From: CAZWSE01 sp964636575
GTDB taxonomy: Bacteria; Pseudomonadota; Alphaproteobacteria; Rhodobacterales; Rhodobacteraceae
Direction: 5' to 3'
DNA length: 10,308 nt
Assembly: GCA_964636575.1 (NCBI GenBank)
Contig: CAZWSE010000109.1
Location: 1-10,308 of the forward strand
Below the pieces are notes generated by a model, which ran no database searches, was not told the DNA's origin, and worked only from the letters and a program-made list of their open reading frames with translations. Positions 1 to 5,859 of the stretch are shown here, in pieces. Position numbers and translations under genes: made by a program. Position 1 is the first letter of the stretch. Each line of letters starts with the position of its first letter.

Positions 1-1
1 C

Positions 2-945
2 GTGGACCTTGGCGGCGTAGACGGGCTGCTGCACGTCACCGATATGGCTTGGCGTCGGGTCAACCACCCGTCCGAGATCCTGACAATCGGCGAAACGATC
101 AAGGTGCAAGTCATCAAGATCAACAAAGAAACACACCGCATCTCATTGGGTATGAAACAGCTGCAAGACGATCCATGGGATCTGGTCGCAGGCAAGTACC
201 CACTGGAATCGACACACACCGGCCGCGTGACCAACATCACCGACTACGGTGCATTTGTTGAGCTTGAAGCAGGCGTCGAAGGTCTGGTGCACGTNNNNNN
301 NNNNTGTCCTTGGGGCTGAAGCAGACAATGCGCAACCCATGGGAAGTGTTCGCTGAATCCAACCCTGAAGGCAAAGAAGTCGAAGGCGAAGTCAAGAACA
401 TCACCGAATTCGGTCTGTTCATCGGGCTCGAAGGCGACATCGACGGGATGGTTCACCTCTCCGATCTGTCTTGGGACGAACGCGGCGAAGACGCGATCCA
501 GAACTACCGCAAAGGCGACATGGTTCAGGCCGTTGTCTCCGAAGTGGACGTTGAAAAAGAGCGGATCAGCCTGTCGGTCAAAGCGCTGGGCGGGGACAAG
601 TTCTCCGAAGCGGTTGGCGGCGTAAAGCGCGGCTCGATCATCACTGTCGAAGTGACAGCGATCGAAGATGGCGGCATCGAAGTCGAATACGAAGGGATGA
701 AATCATTCATCCGTCGGTCCGACCTCAGCCGGGATCGGGCAGAGCAGCGGCCAGAGCGGTTCAGCATCGGCAACAAGGTCGACGCACGCGTCACCAATGT
801 TGATGCGAAAACACGCCGCTTGGGGCTTTCGATCAAAGCACGCGAGATCGCAGAAGAGAAAGAAGCGGTTGAGCAGTATGGGTCTTCCGATTCAGGCGCG
901 TCCTTGGGCGATATCCTCGGCGCGGCGCTGAAAGGCGACGAATAA
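2..945 (+). CDS. rpsA: 30S ribosomal protein S1, 5'-truncated and interrupted by an assembly gap
   Basis: Ribosomal protein S1 sits on the 30S subunit, binds mRNA through repeated OB-fold S1 domains and helps load structured or weak-SD messages. The reading frame is open from base 2. Visible are the end of domain R3 (GGVDGLLHVTDMAW), most of R4 (GRVTNITDYGAFVEL, then GLVHV), the end of R4 after the gap (SLGLKQ), a full R5 (KNITEFGLFIGLEGDIDG) and R6 (VEVTAIEDGGIEVEYEG), then a short tail ending GDE and TAA at 943-945. The order matches E. coli S1 (557 aa), so the N-terminal ribosome-binding domains R1-R2 and most of R3 lie outside the window. The 10 Ns at 295-304 break the frame (frame 2 before, frame 1 after). 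By homology about 35 residues of R4 are missing, so the frame change is an assembly artefact and not a pseudogene. A TTG at 310 is an internal Leu codon, not a start. A strong terminator follows. Confidence 0.95.
295..304. other. Assembly gap (10 Ns) inside rpsA
   Basis: Ten undetermined bases replace part of S1 domain R4. The codon at 293-295 reads GTN (Val), completing GLVHV. The codon at 304-306 reads NTG (Leu, Met or Val) and precedes SLGLKQ. In E. coli S1 about 35 residues lie between these two points, so the true missing length should be near 107 bases. The 10 Ns are therefore a placeholder. Confidence 0.95.
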
Positions 946-985
946 GAACCGCTGCGGTAACGCAATGACTTTTCTATAGTATTGG

Positions 986-1019
986 CCCCTCGCAGAGAAA
1001 TCTGCGGGGGGTTTTCTTT
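986..1019 (+). terminator. Intrinsic terminator of rpsA
   Basis: CCCCTCGCAGA (986-996) pairs with TCTGCGGGGGG (1001-1011) across a GAAA loop (997-1000), giving an 11-bp stem with one T-G wobble (990/1007). A T-rich tract, TTTTCTTT, follows at 1012-1019. It starts 40 bp after the rpsA stop codon. This is a textbook rho-independent terminator and separates rpsA from the ihfB unit. Confidence 0.9.
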
Positions 1020-1262
1020 GGCGAATCGATTGGCACATCCTAGGCGTGTATAGAATCGAGGCTTAAACTTGTCTCATTTATTGAAGAATTTGCACATTTT
1101 CCGCAGCCCGTGATGGATATTCTTGTCGCAAAACCCGTAACTCCATGATTTTTTGAGCGAAAATGCACTGGAAGCGGCGGGAAGGCTTTCCTTGCATCCA
1201 ACTTTCGGTATCTTTGTACGAGCACAAAATTATTTCATTTGGACTCCGGGGGGATAGGACCA
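1020..1262 (+). promoter_or_regulatory. Leader region of ihfB, probable promoter region
   Basis: There are 243 bp with no convincing gene between the rpsA terminator and ihfB; the stretch looks more AT-rich than the flanking genes. Because a strong terminator closes rpsA, a promoter for ihfB-lapA-trpF is expected here. The best sigma70-like pair I can see is TTGGCA (1030-1035) and TAGAAT (1051-1056), but the 15-bp spacer is short, so it is only a candidate. An imperfect inverted repeat, with arms 1091-1104 (TGCACATTTTCCGC) and 1157-1167 (GCGAAAATGCA), lies further down. IHF autoregulates in enterobacteria, but I see no good match to its consensus here. The boundaries given are simply those of the gene-free stretch. 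Confidence 0.35.
1247..1259 (+). promoter_or_regulatory. Ribosome binding site deciding the ihfB GTG start
   Basis: A purine-rich run of Gs followed by ATAGGA lies directly upstream of the GTG at 1263; the G-run ends about 8-9 nt before it and AGGA (1256-1259) only 3 nt before it. It lies inside the longer reading frame that would begin with TTG at 1239. This favours GTG 1263 as the start, in agreement with the 94-aa family length. Confidence 0.6.
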
Positions 1263-1547
1263 GTGATTAGATCAGAACTTATTCAAAAGATCGCGGATGA
1301 GAATCCGCACCTCTACCAGCGGGACGTAGAACGCATCGTAAATACCATTTTTGACGAAATCACATCGGCGATGTCCAAAGGGGATCGGGTCGAACTGCGT
1401 GGTTTTGGGGCGTTTTCAGTGAAAAAACGCGATAGTCGCATTGGACGCAATCCACGTACAGGAGAGACTGTTCCTGTCGCAGAAAAACATGTACCCTTCT
1501 TCAAGACCGGAAAGCTTCTCCGGGATAGGTTGAATGGGAAATCCTGA
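1263..1547 (+). CDS. ihfB: Integration host factor subunit beta
   Basis: This is the beta subunit of the IHF heterodimer, a sequence-specific DNA-bending protein of the HU/IHF family that acts in the nucleoid on transcription, replication and recombination. From the GTG at 1263 the product is 94 aa, the same length as E. coli IhfB, and begins MIRSELIQKIADENPHL. The family signature is clear: ELRGFGAFSVKKR (residues 44-56) and the beta-arm tip GRNPRTG (61-67) with the DNA-intercalating Pro64, then VPFFKTGKLLRDR. An in-frame TTG at 1241-1239 level (first base 1239) would add eight residues absent from the family. The purine-rich GGGGGGATAGGA just before 1263 fits a ribosome binding site for the GTG. 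The next gene starts two bases after the TGA, so translation is probably coupled. Confidence 0.94.
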   Translation: MIRSELIQKIADENPHLYQRDVERIVNTIFDEITSAMSKGDRVELRGFGAFSVKKRDSRIGRNPRTGETVPVAEKHVPFFKTGKLLRDRLNGKS

Positions 1548-1549
1548 AA

Positions 1550-1900
1550 ATGCGTTATATTCGTTATGCTTGTATCGCCCTGTTTGGGCTGGCTTTGATT
1601 GCAGTCTCTCTTGCCAATCGTGAACTTGTGACAGTGAAAGTCCTGCCGGATGAAGTGGCAGGGGCATTCGCGGTCAATCCAACGATCAGCTTGCCGCTGT
1701 TCGCCATCATCTTCGGAGGCATCCTGATCGGGGTTCTGGTCGGGTTTATCTGGGAATGGCTGCGCGAAAGCCGCATCCGCTCTGAGGCCGGTGCAAAGGC
1801 CCGCGAAGTGCGCAAGCTGGAACGGGAAGTTGACCGTCTCAAAGGCATGCAGAATGAAGGCAAAGACGAAGTTCTGGCCCTGCTTGAAGAGACCGCCTGA
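1550..1900 (+). CDS. LapA-domain inner-membrane protein (DUF1049)
   Basis: A 116-aa small membrane protein of the LapA/DUF1049 family. In enterobacteria LapA works with LapB at the inner membrane in control of lipopolysaccharide synthesis; the role in alphaproteobacteria is less clear, so function here is inferred from the family only. Two hydrophobic segments are visible: residues about 5-22 (YACIALFGLALIAVSLA) and about 48-68 (LPLFAIIFGGILIGVLVGFIW). Between them is the short periplasmic stretch NRELVTVKVLPDE, typical of the family. A charged region with heptad character (about 77-113, EVRKLEREVDRLKG) probably forms a cytoplasmic coiled coil. It starts two bases after the ihfB stop with only a weak SD (GGGAAA inside ihfB), which suggests translational coupling. 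trpF starts 5 bp downstream, so all three are likely one transcript. Confidence 0.85.
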   Translation: MRYIRYACIALFGLALIAVSLANRELVTVKVLPDEVAGAFAVNPTISLPLFAIIFGGILIGVLVGFIWEWLRESRIRSEAGAKAREVRKLEREVDRLKGMQNEGKDEVLALLEETA

Positions 1901-1905
1901 ACCAC

Positions 1906-2556
1906 ATGTCGCCTGACATTTCTGTAAAACTCTGCGGCCTCAGCCGACCTCAAGACGTGTCGGCGGCCGCAAGCGCAGGTGCGCGCTATGTGGGGTTCAC
2001 CTTCTTTGAAAAGTCCCCGCGCAACGTGAGCTTGGAGACCGCGGCATCTCTGGCCCACGCGGTTCCGGATGGTATTTGCAAAGTGGCATTGACCGTAAAT
2101 GCAACAGACGCAGAATTGGACGCGCTGTTGCAGGCCGTGCCGCTGGACATGTTGCAACTGCACGGGGCCGAGCCGCCCGCGCGTGTCACGCATGTCAAAT
2201 CGCGCTACGGATTGCCCGTGATGAAAGCCGTGGGCGTGGCCGATGCACAAGACCTGCCGCAGCTTGATGCTTACGCAGGCGTGGCTGATCAAATACTGGT
2301 CGATGCCAAACCGCCCCGTGGGGGCGACCTGCCCGGTGGCAATGGTCTTGCCTTTGACTGGCGCTTGATCACAGGCCGCCGCTGGACCGTGCCTTGGATG
2401 CTCGCAGGGGGGCTGACGCCAGACAACGTGGCCGAAGCCATCCGCGTTACTGGCACCCGACAAGTCGATGTATCCTCTGGTGTGGAAAGCACCCCCGGCG
2501 TCAAAGATGCAGACCGCATGGCCGCCTTTGTGCGCGCCGCGACGGAGGCGATATGA
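1906..2556 (+). CDS. trpF: Phosphoribosylanthranilate isomerase
   Basis: TrpF catalyses the Amadori rearrangement of N-(5-phosphoribosyl)anthranilate to CdRP, the step before indole-glycerol phosphate in tryptophan synthesis, in the cytoplasm. The 216-aa product has the usual single-domain TIM-barrel length. Catalytic Cys10 lies in VKLCGL and catalytic Asp133 in QILVDAK. GFTFFEKSPRNV (30-41), MLQLHG (82-87), the phosphate-binding LAGGLTPDNV (167-176) and DVSSGVES (188-195) are all intact. The ATG at 1906 follows lapA by 5 bp; the preceding bases give only a weak SD. The 3' end overlaps the next gene as ATGA. The fragment thus sits in an ihfB-lapA-trpF cluster rather than in a complete trp operon. 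Confidence 0.96.
   Translation: MSPDISVKLCGLSRPQDVSAAASAGARYVGFTFFEKSPRNVSLETAASLAHAVPDGICKVALTVNATDAELDALLQAVPLDMLQLHGAEPPARVTHVKSRYGLPVMKAVGVADAQDLPQLDAYAGVADQILVDAKPPRGGDLPGGNGLAFDWRLITGRRWTVPWMLAGGLTPDNVAEAIRVTGTRQVDVSSGVESTPGVKDADRMAAFVRAATEAI
2544..2548 (+). promoter_or_regulatory. Ribosome binding site of the 112-aa ORF, inside trpF
   Basis: GGAGG lies four bases before the ATG at 2553, within the last codons of trpF. This is one of the strongest Shine-Dalgarno matches in the window. It supports ATG 2553 as the start of the small downstream protein and indicates real translation of it. Confidence 0.75.
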
Positions 2557-2891
2557 CCCGTTTTGTCATACTGTTGGTTCTTCTTATCGTCGCCGCTGGC
2601 GCGCTCTTCGCTACAAACCCCGACCGCGCGGCGTTCGAGACCAAAGTCGAAGATCAATTGCTGTCCAAAATCGACGGGTTGGACCCCAATGACATAGAAG
2701 ACGAAACCGCGCGGTTTCTGCTCGCCACTTGCAAGGTTGGTGGTCCCGTCTGTGCCAACCTGATCGGCTCTTTCACCGAGATTTCTGTTGAAGACAAACT
2801 GTTGTTCTCGACCGCTCAGGTCAGTCTTGGTGGCAGCGATCCGGTGACCTGCTATGGCTTGCTGAACAAGGTCAGCTGTCCCAGCCTATAG
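2553..2891 (+). CDS. Small exported or membrane-anchored protein with four cysteines, unknown function
   Basis: I do not recognise a characterised family with confidence; the NP-x-Y/F start after a hydrophobic N-terminus and the paired cysteines recall DUF4359-type proteins, but this is only a guess. The 112-aa product begins MTRFVILLVLLIVAAGALFA, a single hydrophobic segment (residues 3-20) fit to be a signal peptide or membrane anchor, followed by TNPDRAAFE. The remainder is soluble and acidic in its first half, with cysteines at 60, 67, 90 and 99 that could form two disulfides in the periplasm. The start overlaps the trpF stop (ATGA, 2553-2556) and has a strong GGAGG, so it is translationally coupled to trpF. 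The sequence shows no link to tryptophan chemistry. Position between trpF and trpB is its main oddity. Confidence 0.8.
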   Translation: MTRFVILLVLLIVAAGALFATNPDRAAFETKVEDQLLSKIDGLDPNDIEDETARFLLATCKVGGPVCANLIGSFTEISVEDKLLFSTAQVSLGGSDPVTCYGLLNKVSCPSL

Positions 2892-2892
2892 C

Positions 2893-2935
2893 CCCGTTTG
2901 CGGGCGTCCATTTTGAGTATTTTGAAAAGGGTAAA
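2893..2935 (+). terminator. Weak hairpin plus GAGTATTTTGAAAAGG motif after the small ORF
   Basis: Just after the TAG at 2891, CCCG (2893-2896) and CGGG (2901-2904) can form a short 4-bp stem with a TTTG loop. TTTTGAGTATTTTGAAAAGG follows at 2911-2930. G+C-rich hairpins followed by a GAGTATTT-like sequence and an A/G-rich tail are, from memory, common after genes in Rhodobacteraceae. The stem is short, so termination may be partial and trpB could still receive read-through. Confidence 0.35.
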
Positions 2936-2953
2936 GGCGCACGCCCCTGCGCC
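2936..2953 (+). repeat. Inverted repeat in the trpB leader
   Basis: GGCGCA (2936-2941) and TGCGCC (2948-2953) can form a 6-bp stem with a CGCCCC loop, about 70 bp before trpB. No T tract follows directly and no leader peptide with tandem Trp codons is present, so it is not a classic trp attenuator. It could be a transcript-stabilising or weak regulatory hairpin. Confidence 0.35.
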
Positions 2954-3021
2954 CGATTTGCACTGGAATTTTCTAATAGGCCCGACTATCACTTGCCTGT
3001 TCTGACAAGCGGGTGATCATC

Positions 3022-4254
3022 ATGGCAAACGACCTTTTTAACAGCTTCATGACCGGACCGGACGAAAGCGGCCGTTTCGGTGATTTCGGCGGTCGCTTTG
3101 TATCCGAGACACTGATGCCGCTTATTCTGTCCCTTGAGGAAGAATACGAGAAAGCCAAAACCGACGAGACCTTTTGGGCCGAAATGGACGATCTGTGGAC
3201 CAACTACGTTGGCCGCCCAAGTCCTTTGTATTTCGCCGAGCGTCTGACCGACCATCTCGGCGGCGCCAAGGTCTATATGAAGCGCGACGAGCTGAACCAC
3301 ACCGGCGCCCACAAGATCAACAACGTTTTGGGCCAGATTATCCTCGCCCGCCGCATGGGAAAAACCCGTATTATTGCCGAAACAGGTGCTGGTCAGCATG
3401 GCGTCGCCACTGCTACTGTCTGTGCCAAGTTCGGCCTGAAATGCGTGGTCTACATGGGCGCCCATGATGTTGAGCGTCAGGCCCCCAACGTGTTCCGCAT
3501 GAAGCTGCTTGGCGCCGAGATCGTGCCTGTGACCTCTGGCCGTGGCACCCTGAAAGATGCCATGAACGACGCCCTGCGCGACTGGGTCACCAACGTCCGC
3601 GACACGTTCTATTGCATCGGCACCGTGGCCGGCCCGCACCCGTACCCCGCCATGGTTCGCGATTTTCAGTCCATCATCGGCAAAGAAGTCCGCGACCAGA
3701 TGACCGAAGCCGAAGGCCGTTTCCCCGACACAGTCATCGCCGCAATCGGAGGCGGATCCAACGCGATGGGCCTGTTCTACCCCTTCCTCGACGACAAAGA
3801 GGTCGGCATCATCGGGGTCGAAGCAGGCGGCAAAGGCGTCAACGCCAAGATGGAACACTGCGCGTCCCTGACAGGCGGCCGCCCTGGCGTTCTGCACGGT
3901 AACCGGACGTACCTATTGCAAGACGACGACGGGCAGATCCTCGAAGGGTTCTCGATCTCGGCAGGGCTGGACTACCCCGGCATCGGACCGGAACACGCAT
4001 GGCTGCACGACATCGGGCGGGCGGAATACGTGTCGATCACGGATGTAGAAGCGCTTGAGGCCTTCCAACTCTGCTGCACGCTCGAAGGGATCATCCCGGC
4101 GCTAGAGCCCAGCCACGCACTCGCCCACGTGATGAAACTGGCGCCAACCCTGCGATCCGACCACATCATCTGCATGAACATGTGCGGGCGGGGGGACAAA
4201 GACATCTTCACCGTGGCCAAAGCGCTCGGGGTTGAGATGGGTGAATTCGCCTAA
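3022..4254 (+). CDS. trpB: Tryptophan synthase beta chain
   Basis: TrpB is the PLP-dependent subunit that joins indole, channelled from TrpA, to L-serine to make tryptophan in the cytoplasmic alpha2-beta2 complex. From the ATG at 3022 the product is 410 aa, normal for the family. The PLP lysine is Lys98 in HTGAHKINN. The acid-base Glu120 is in AETGAGQHG, the cofactor-phosphate loop GGGSNA is at 243-248, GVEAGG at 265-270, and the C-terminal MCGRGDKD at 387-394. All key residues are present. A GTG at 3013 would add MII before the family-typical start MANDLFNSF, so I prefer ATG 3022. A 130-bp spacer separates it from the small ORF, hence it may have its own promoter. trpA does not follow: the stop codon overlaps a convergent gene by 4 bp. 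Confidence 0.97.
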   Translation: MANDLFNSFMTGPDESGRFGDFGGRFVSETLMPLILSLEEEYEKAKTDETFWAEMDDLWTNYVGRPSPLYFAERLTDHLGGAKVYMKRDELNHTGAHKINNVLGQIILARRMGKTRIIAETGAGQHGVATATVCAKFGLKCVVYMGAHDVERQAPNVFRMKLLGAEIVPVTSGRGTLKDAMNDALRDWVTNVRDTFYCIGTVAGPHPYPAMVRDFQSIIGKEVRDQMTEAEGRFPDTVIAAIGGGSNAMGLFYPFLDDKEVGIIGVEAGGKGVNAKMEHCASLTGGRPGVLHGNRTYLLQDDDGQILEGFSISAGLDYPGIGPEHAWLHDIGRAEYVSITDVEALEAFQLCCTLEGIIPALEPSHALAHVMKLAPTLRSDHIICMNMCGRGDKDIFTVAKALGVEMGEFA

Positions 4255-4640
4255 CCCAACAATCCAGTGGGGCCATCGGCGTATTGGGTCAAGACATCAA
4301 TGGGGACGACATCCAAGGCCTTCATATGGGTGGCCTGCAAGTTGACCTGAGGGGCGCAGCCTTCCTCATGAGCCTGCAAGAAGCGGGACGCACAAAGACA
4401 CCACTGATCGCCATCCTTTAAGCCGTCAAAACCATACTCGGGGCGAGGGGTGGACAGATCATTGCCAAGATACTTGGAAAACGCCAAAAACTCGGCGGTC
4501 ATCACGGCACAAACAGTATGACTGCCGGTATCAGCGGCACAGGTGTTGCAATGACCATCGCGGAAATAGCCGGTCACAGGGTCCAAACCGCAAATCTGCA
4601 AAGGACCACCAAGGACGTTAACACTGGGATCGGGTTCCAT
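4251..4640 (-). CDS. DUF2237 family cysteine-rich protein
   Basis: This 129-aa protein matches the DUF2237 family, for which I know no proven biochemical role. The family pattern is clear: NVLGGPLQICGLDPVTGYFRDG (8-29 region), CNTCAADTGSHTVCAVMT (31-48), FSKYLGNDLSTPRPEYGF (54-71) and GDQWCLCASR (77-86). Seven cysteines (17, 31, 34, 44, 81, 83, 95) and several histidines suggest metal binding or redox chemistry, but that is inference. There is no signal peptide, so it is probably cytoplasmic. The ATG at 4640 is preceded by AGGAG at 5-nt spacing, and that site overlaps the stop codon of the upstream serine hydrolase gene (8-bp gap), so the two are very likely translationally coupled. Its TAG overlaps the trpB stop on the other strand. 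Confidence 0.9.
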   Translation of the reverse strand: MEPDPSVNVLGGPLQICGLDPVTGYFRDGHCNTCAADTGSHTVCAVMTAEFLAFSKYLGNDLSTPRPEYGFDGLKDGDQWCLCASRFLQAHEEGCAPQVNLQATHMKALDVVPIDVLTQYADGPTGLLG

Positions 4641-4645
4641 ATCTG

Positions 4646-4650
4646 CTCCT
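4646..4650 (-). promoter_or_regulatory. Ribosome binding site of the DUF2237 gene overlapping the hydrolase stop
   Basis: On the minus strand the bases read TAGGAGCAGATATG: the TAG stop of the serine hydrolase runs into AGGAG, which lies five bases before the DUF2237 ATG. Ribosomes ending on the hydrolase would sit on this site, a typical coupling arrangement. Confidence 0.8.
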
Positions 4651-5803
4651 ACAAACCATTGGCGATCAGACGAAACATCGCTTCATTCTCGGCAGCAACG
4701 CCATCAACACGGAAATTCCGGTCAGCACCGGTGGTGGCAATGACAACGCCTGTACGCTCATTGATATAGATGTACTGACCGTAAATGCCACGGGCCATGT
4801 ATTCGCGGGGCTCGGCACCCTCAGGCATCCACCACTGATAACCATAGAGCACACCGCCAGGAGCATTCGGAGTGGTAGACAGCTCAACCCAATCGGCAGG
4901 GACAACCTGCTGACCATTCCATTCACCGCCCTGCAAAATCATCTGACCAAAACGGGCATAATCGCGGGTGGTCACATTCAAACCGCCCAAAACAAAGGCC
5001 ACACCGACACCGTCGGTCAGGTAATAGGGGGCCTGTTCCATACCCAAGGGGGCAATGATTTTCTCGGACAACAGATCAGGAATAGACCGACCCGTGGCGC
5101 CGCGAATGACCATGCCAAGAACATGGGTATCAATAGATGTATATTGCCATACGTCACCGGATGGTGCGAAGGTTTCAGTCAGTCCAGTGGCGAAATCGTC
5201 CATCGTGCCGCCTAAGGCCAAGACACGGCCCATACGGTTAATGTCAGAATTGTAATCCAGATAATCCTCGTTGAAGGTGATCCCGCTGGCCATGTTCAAA
5301 ACATGCAAAATCGTGGCACCATCATAGGCTCCACCTTTCAATACGGGAGCGTATTGAACAACAGGATCATCCAGCGAAGCAATCGCGCCTTCCTCGACCA
5401 GAACCCCGAATAGGGCGGCCAGAAACGACTTGGCAACAGACCAAGATACGCGGCGGTCATCGGGGCCGGTGCCAAGGAAATAGTTTTCATAAACGATCTG
5501 ACCCTGATGCATCACCACAAGCGACGTCACATTGCGCGCGGCAATCCATTCGTCCAGCTCGGGCGGCATCTCGGTTTCAGGGCCATAGGGCAGGCGGCTC
5601 GTCTCACCGTCACCGCGCGGCACAGGCACGGTCAAAAACGCACCATCCATATTGCTGAAATTGCTAACGATCTTGTCGGCAGAGAAAAGAGAGTTCACCG
5701 CCATCAACCGCGTTATTTCTTCGCGTTTCCAAAGACCTACGACCACTGCGGCCAGCACAAGCATCAACAAGATACGGCCCAGCCATTTTCCGAATGTACG
5801 CAT
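4649..5803 (-). CDS. Membrane-anchored serine hydrolase, beta-lactamase class C / NylB-like fold
   Basis: A 384-aa protein of the beta-lactamase-related serine hydrolase family (Pfam Beta-lactamase, PF00144), which includes class C beta-lactamases, DD-peptidases, EstB-type esterases and 6-aminohexanoate-dimer hydrolase. The SxxK catalytic motif is SVAK (Ser122, Lys125) in RRVSWSVAKSFLAALFG. The second motif is probably YTSIDTHVLG with Tyr221. MASGITFNEDY (171-181), a DYARFGQMILQGGEWNG block (281-297) and GYQWWM (321-326) are further family hallmarks. A hydrophobic N-terminus (about 9-24) after Arg/Lys residues makes it a signal-anchored periplasmic enzyme. The C-terminal KTG/HxG equivalent appears as RGIYGQ (338-343), so beta-lactamase activity is unlikely. 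The substrate cannot be read from the sequence; an esterase or amide hydrolase is my best guess. SD GGGAG is 5 nt upstream of the ATG; the DUF2332 gene ends 56 bp upstream. Confidence 0.9.
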   Translation of the reverse strand: MRTFGKWLGRILLMLVLAAVVVGLWKREEITRLMAVNSLFSADKIVSNFSNMDGAFLTVPVPRGDGETSRLPYGPETEMPPELDEWIAARNVTSLVVMHQGQIVYENYFLGTGPDDRRVSWSVAKSFLAALFGVLVEEGAIASLDDPVVQYAPVLKGGAYDGATILHVLNMASGITFNEDYLDYNSDINRMGRVLALGGTMDDFATGLTETFAPSGDVWQYTSIDTHVLGMVIRGATGRSIPDLLSEKIIAPLGMEQAPYYLTDGVGVAFVLGGLNVTTRDYARFGQMILQGGEWNGQQVVPADWVELSTTPNAPGGVLYGYQWWMPEGAEPREYMARGIYGQYIYINERTGVVIATTGADRNFRVDGVAAENEAMFRLIANGL

Positions 5804-5859
5804 GATCTCTCCCTTTTAGGGCAGTGGATCACAGGCGGCAGGGCTTGGCAATTGTGACC

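Noticed and set aside
310..945. Separate gene starting at TTG 310
   Set aside because: SLGLKQ and the following S1 domains continue rpsA; the break is caused by the N gap.
1030..1047. Sigma54-like TGGCAC element
   Set aside because: TGGCAC is present at 1031-1036 but the required GC element (TTGC-like) five bases later is missing.
1040..1225. 61-aa minus-strand frame in the ihfB leader
   Set aside because: No convincing SD and no recognisable similarity; it spans AT-rich sequence expected to hold the promoter.
1564..2463. 299-aa open frame on the minus strand across lapA and trpF
   Set aside because: It lies opposite two well-recognised genes, has no recognisable domain and a His/Cys/Arg-rich composition typical of antisense frames in GC-rich DNA.
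2892..3021. Classic trp attenuator before trpB
   Set aside because: A hairpin at 2936-2953 exists, but there is no leader peptide with tandem Trp codons and no T-run after the stem.
2989..3897. 302-aa open frame on the minus strand opposite trpB
   Set aside because: trpB is certain on the plus strand. The antisense frame is a codon-bias shadow with no family signature.
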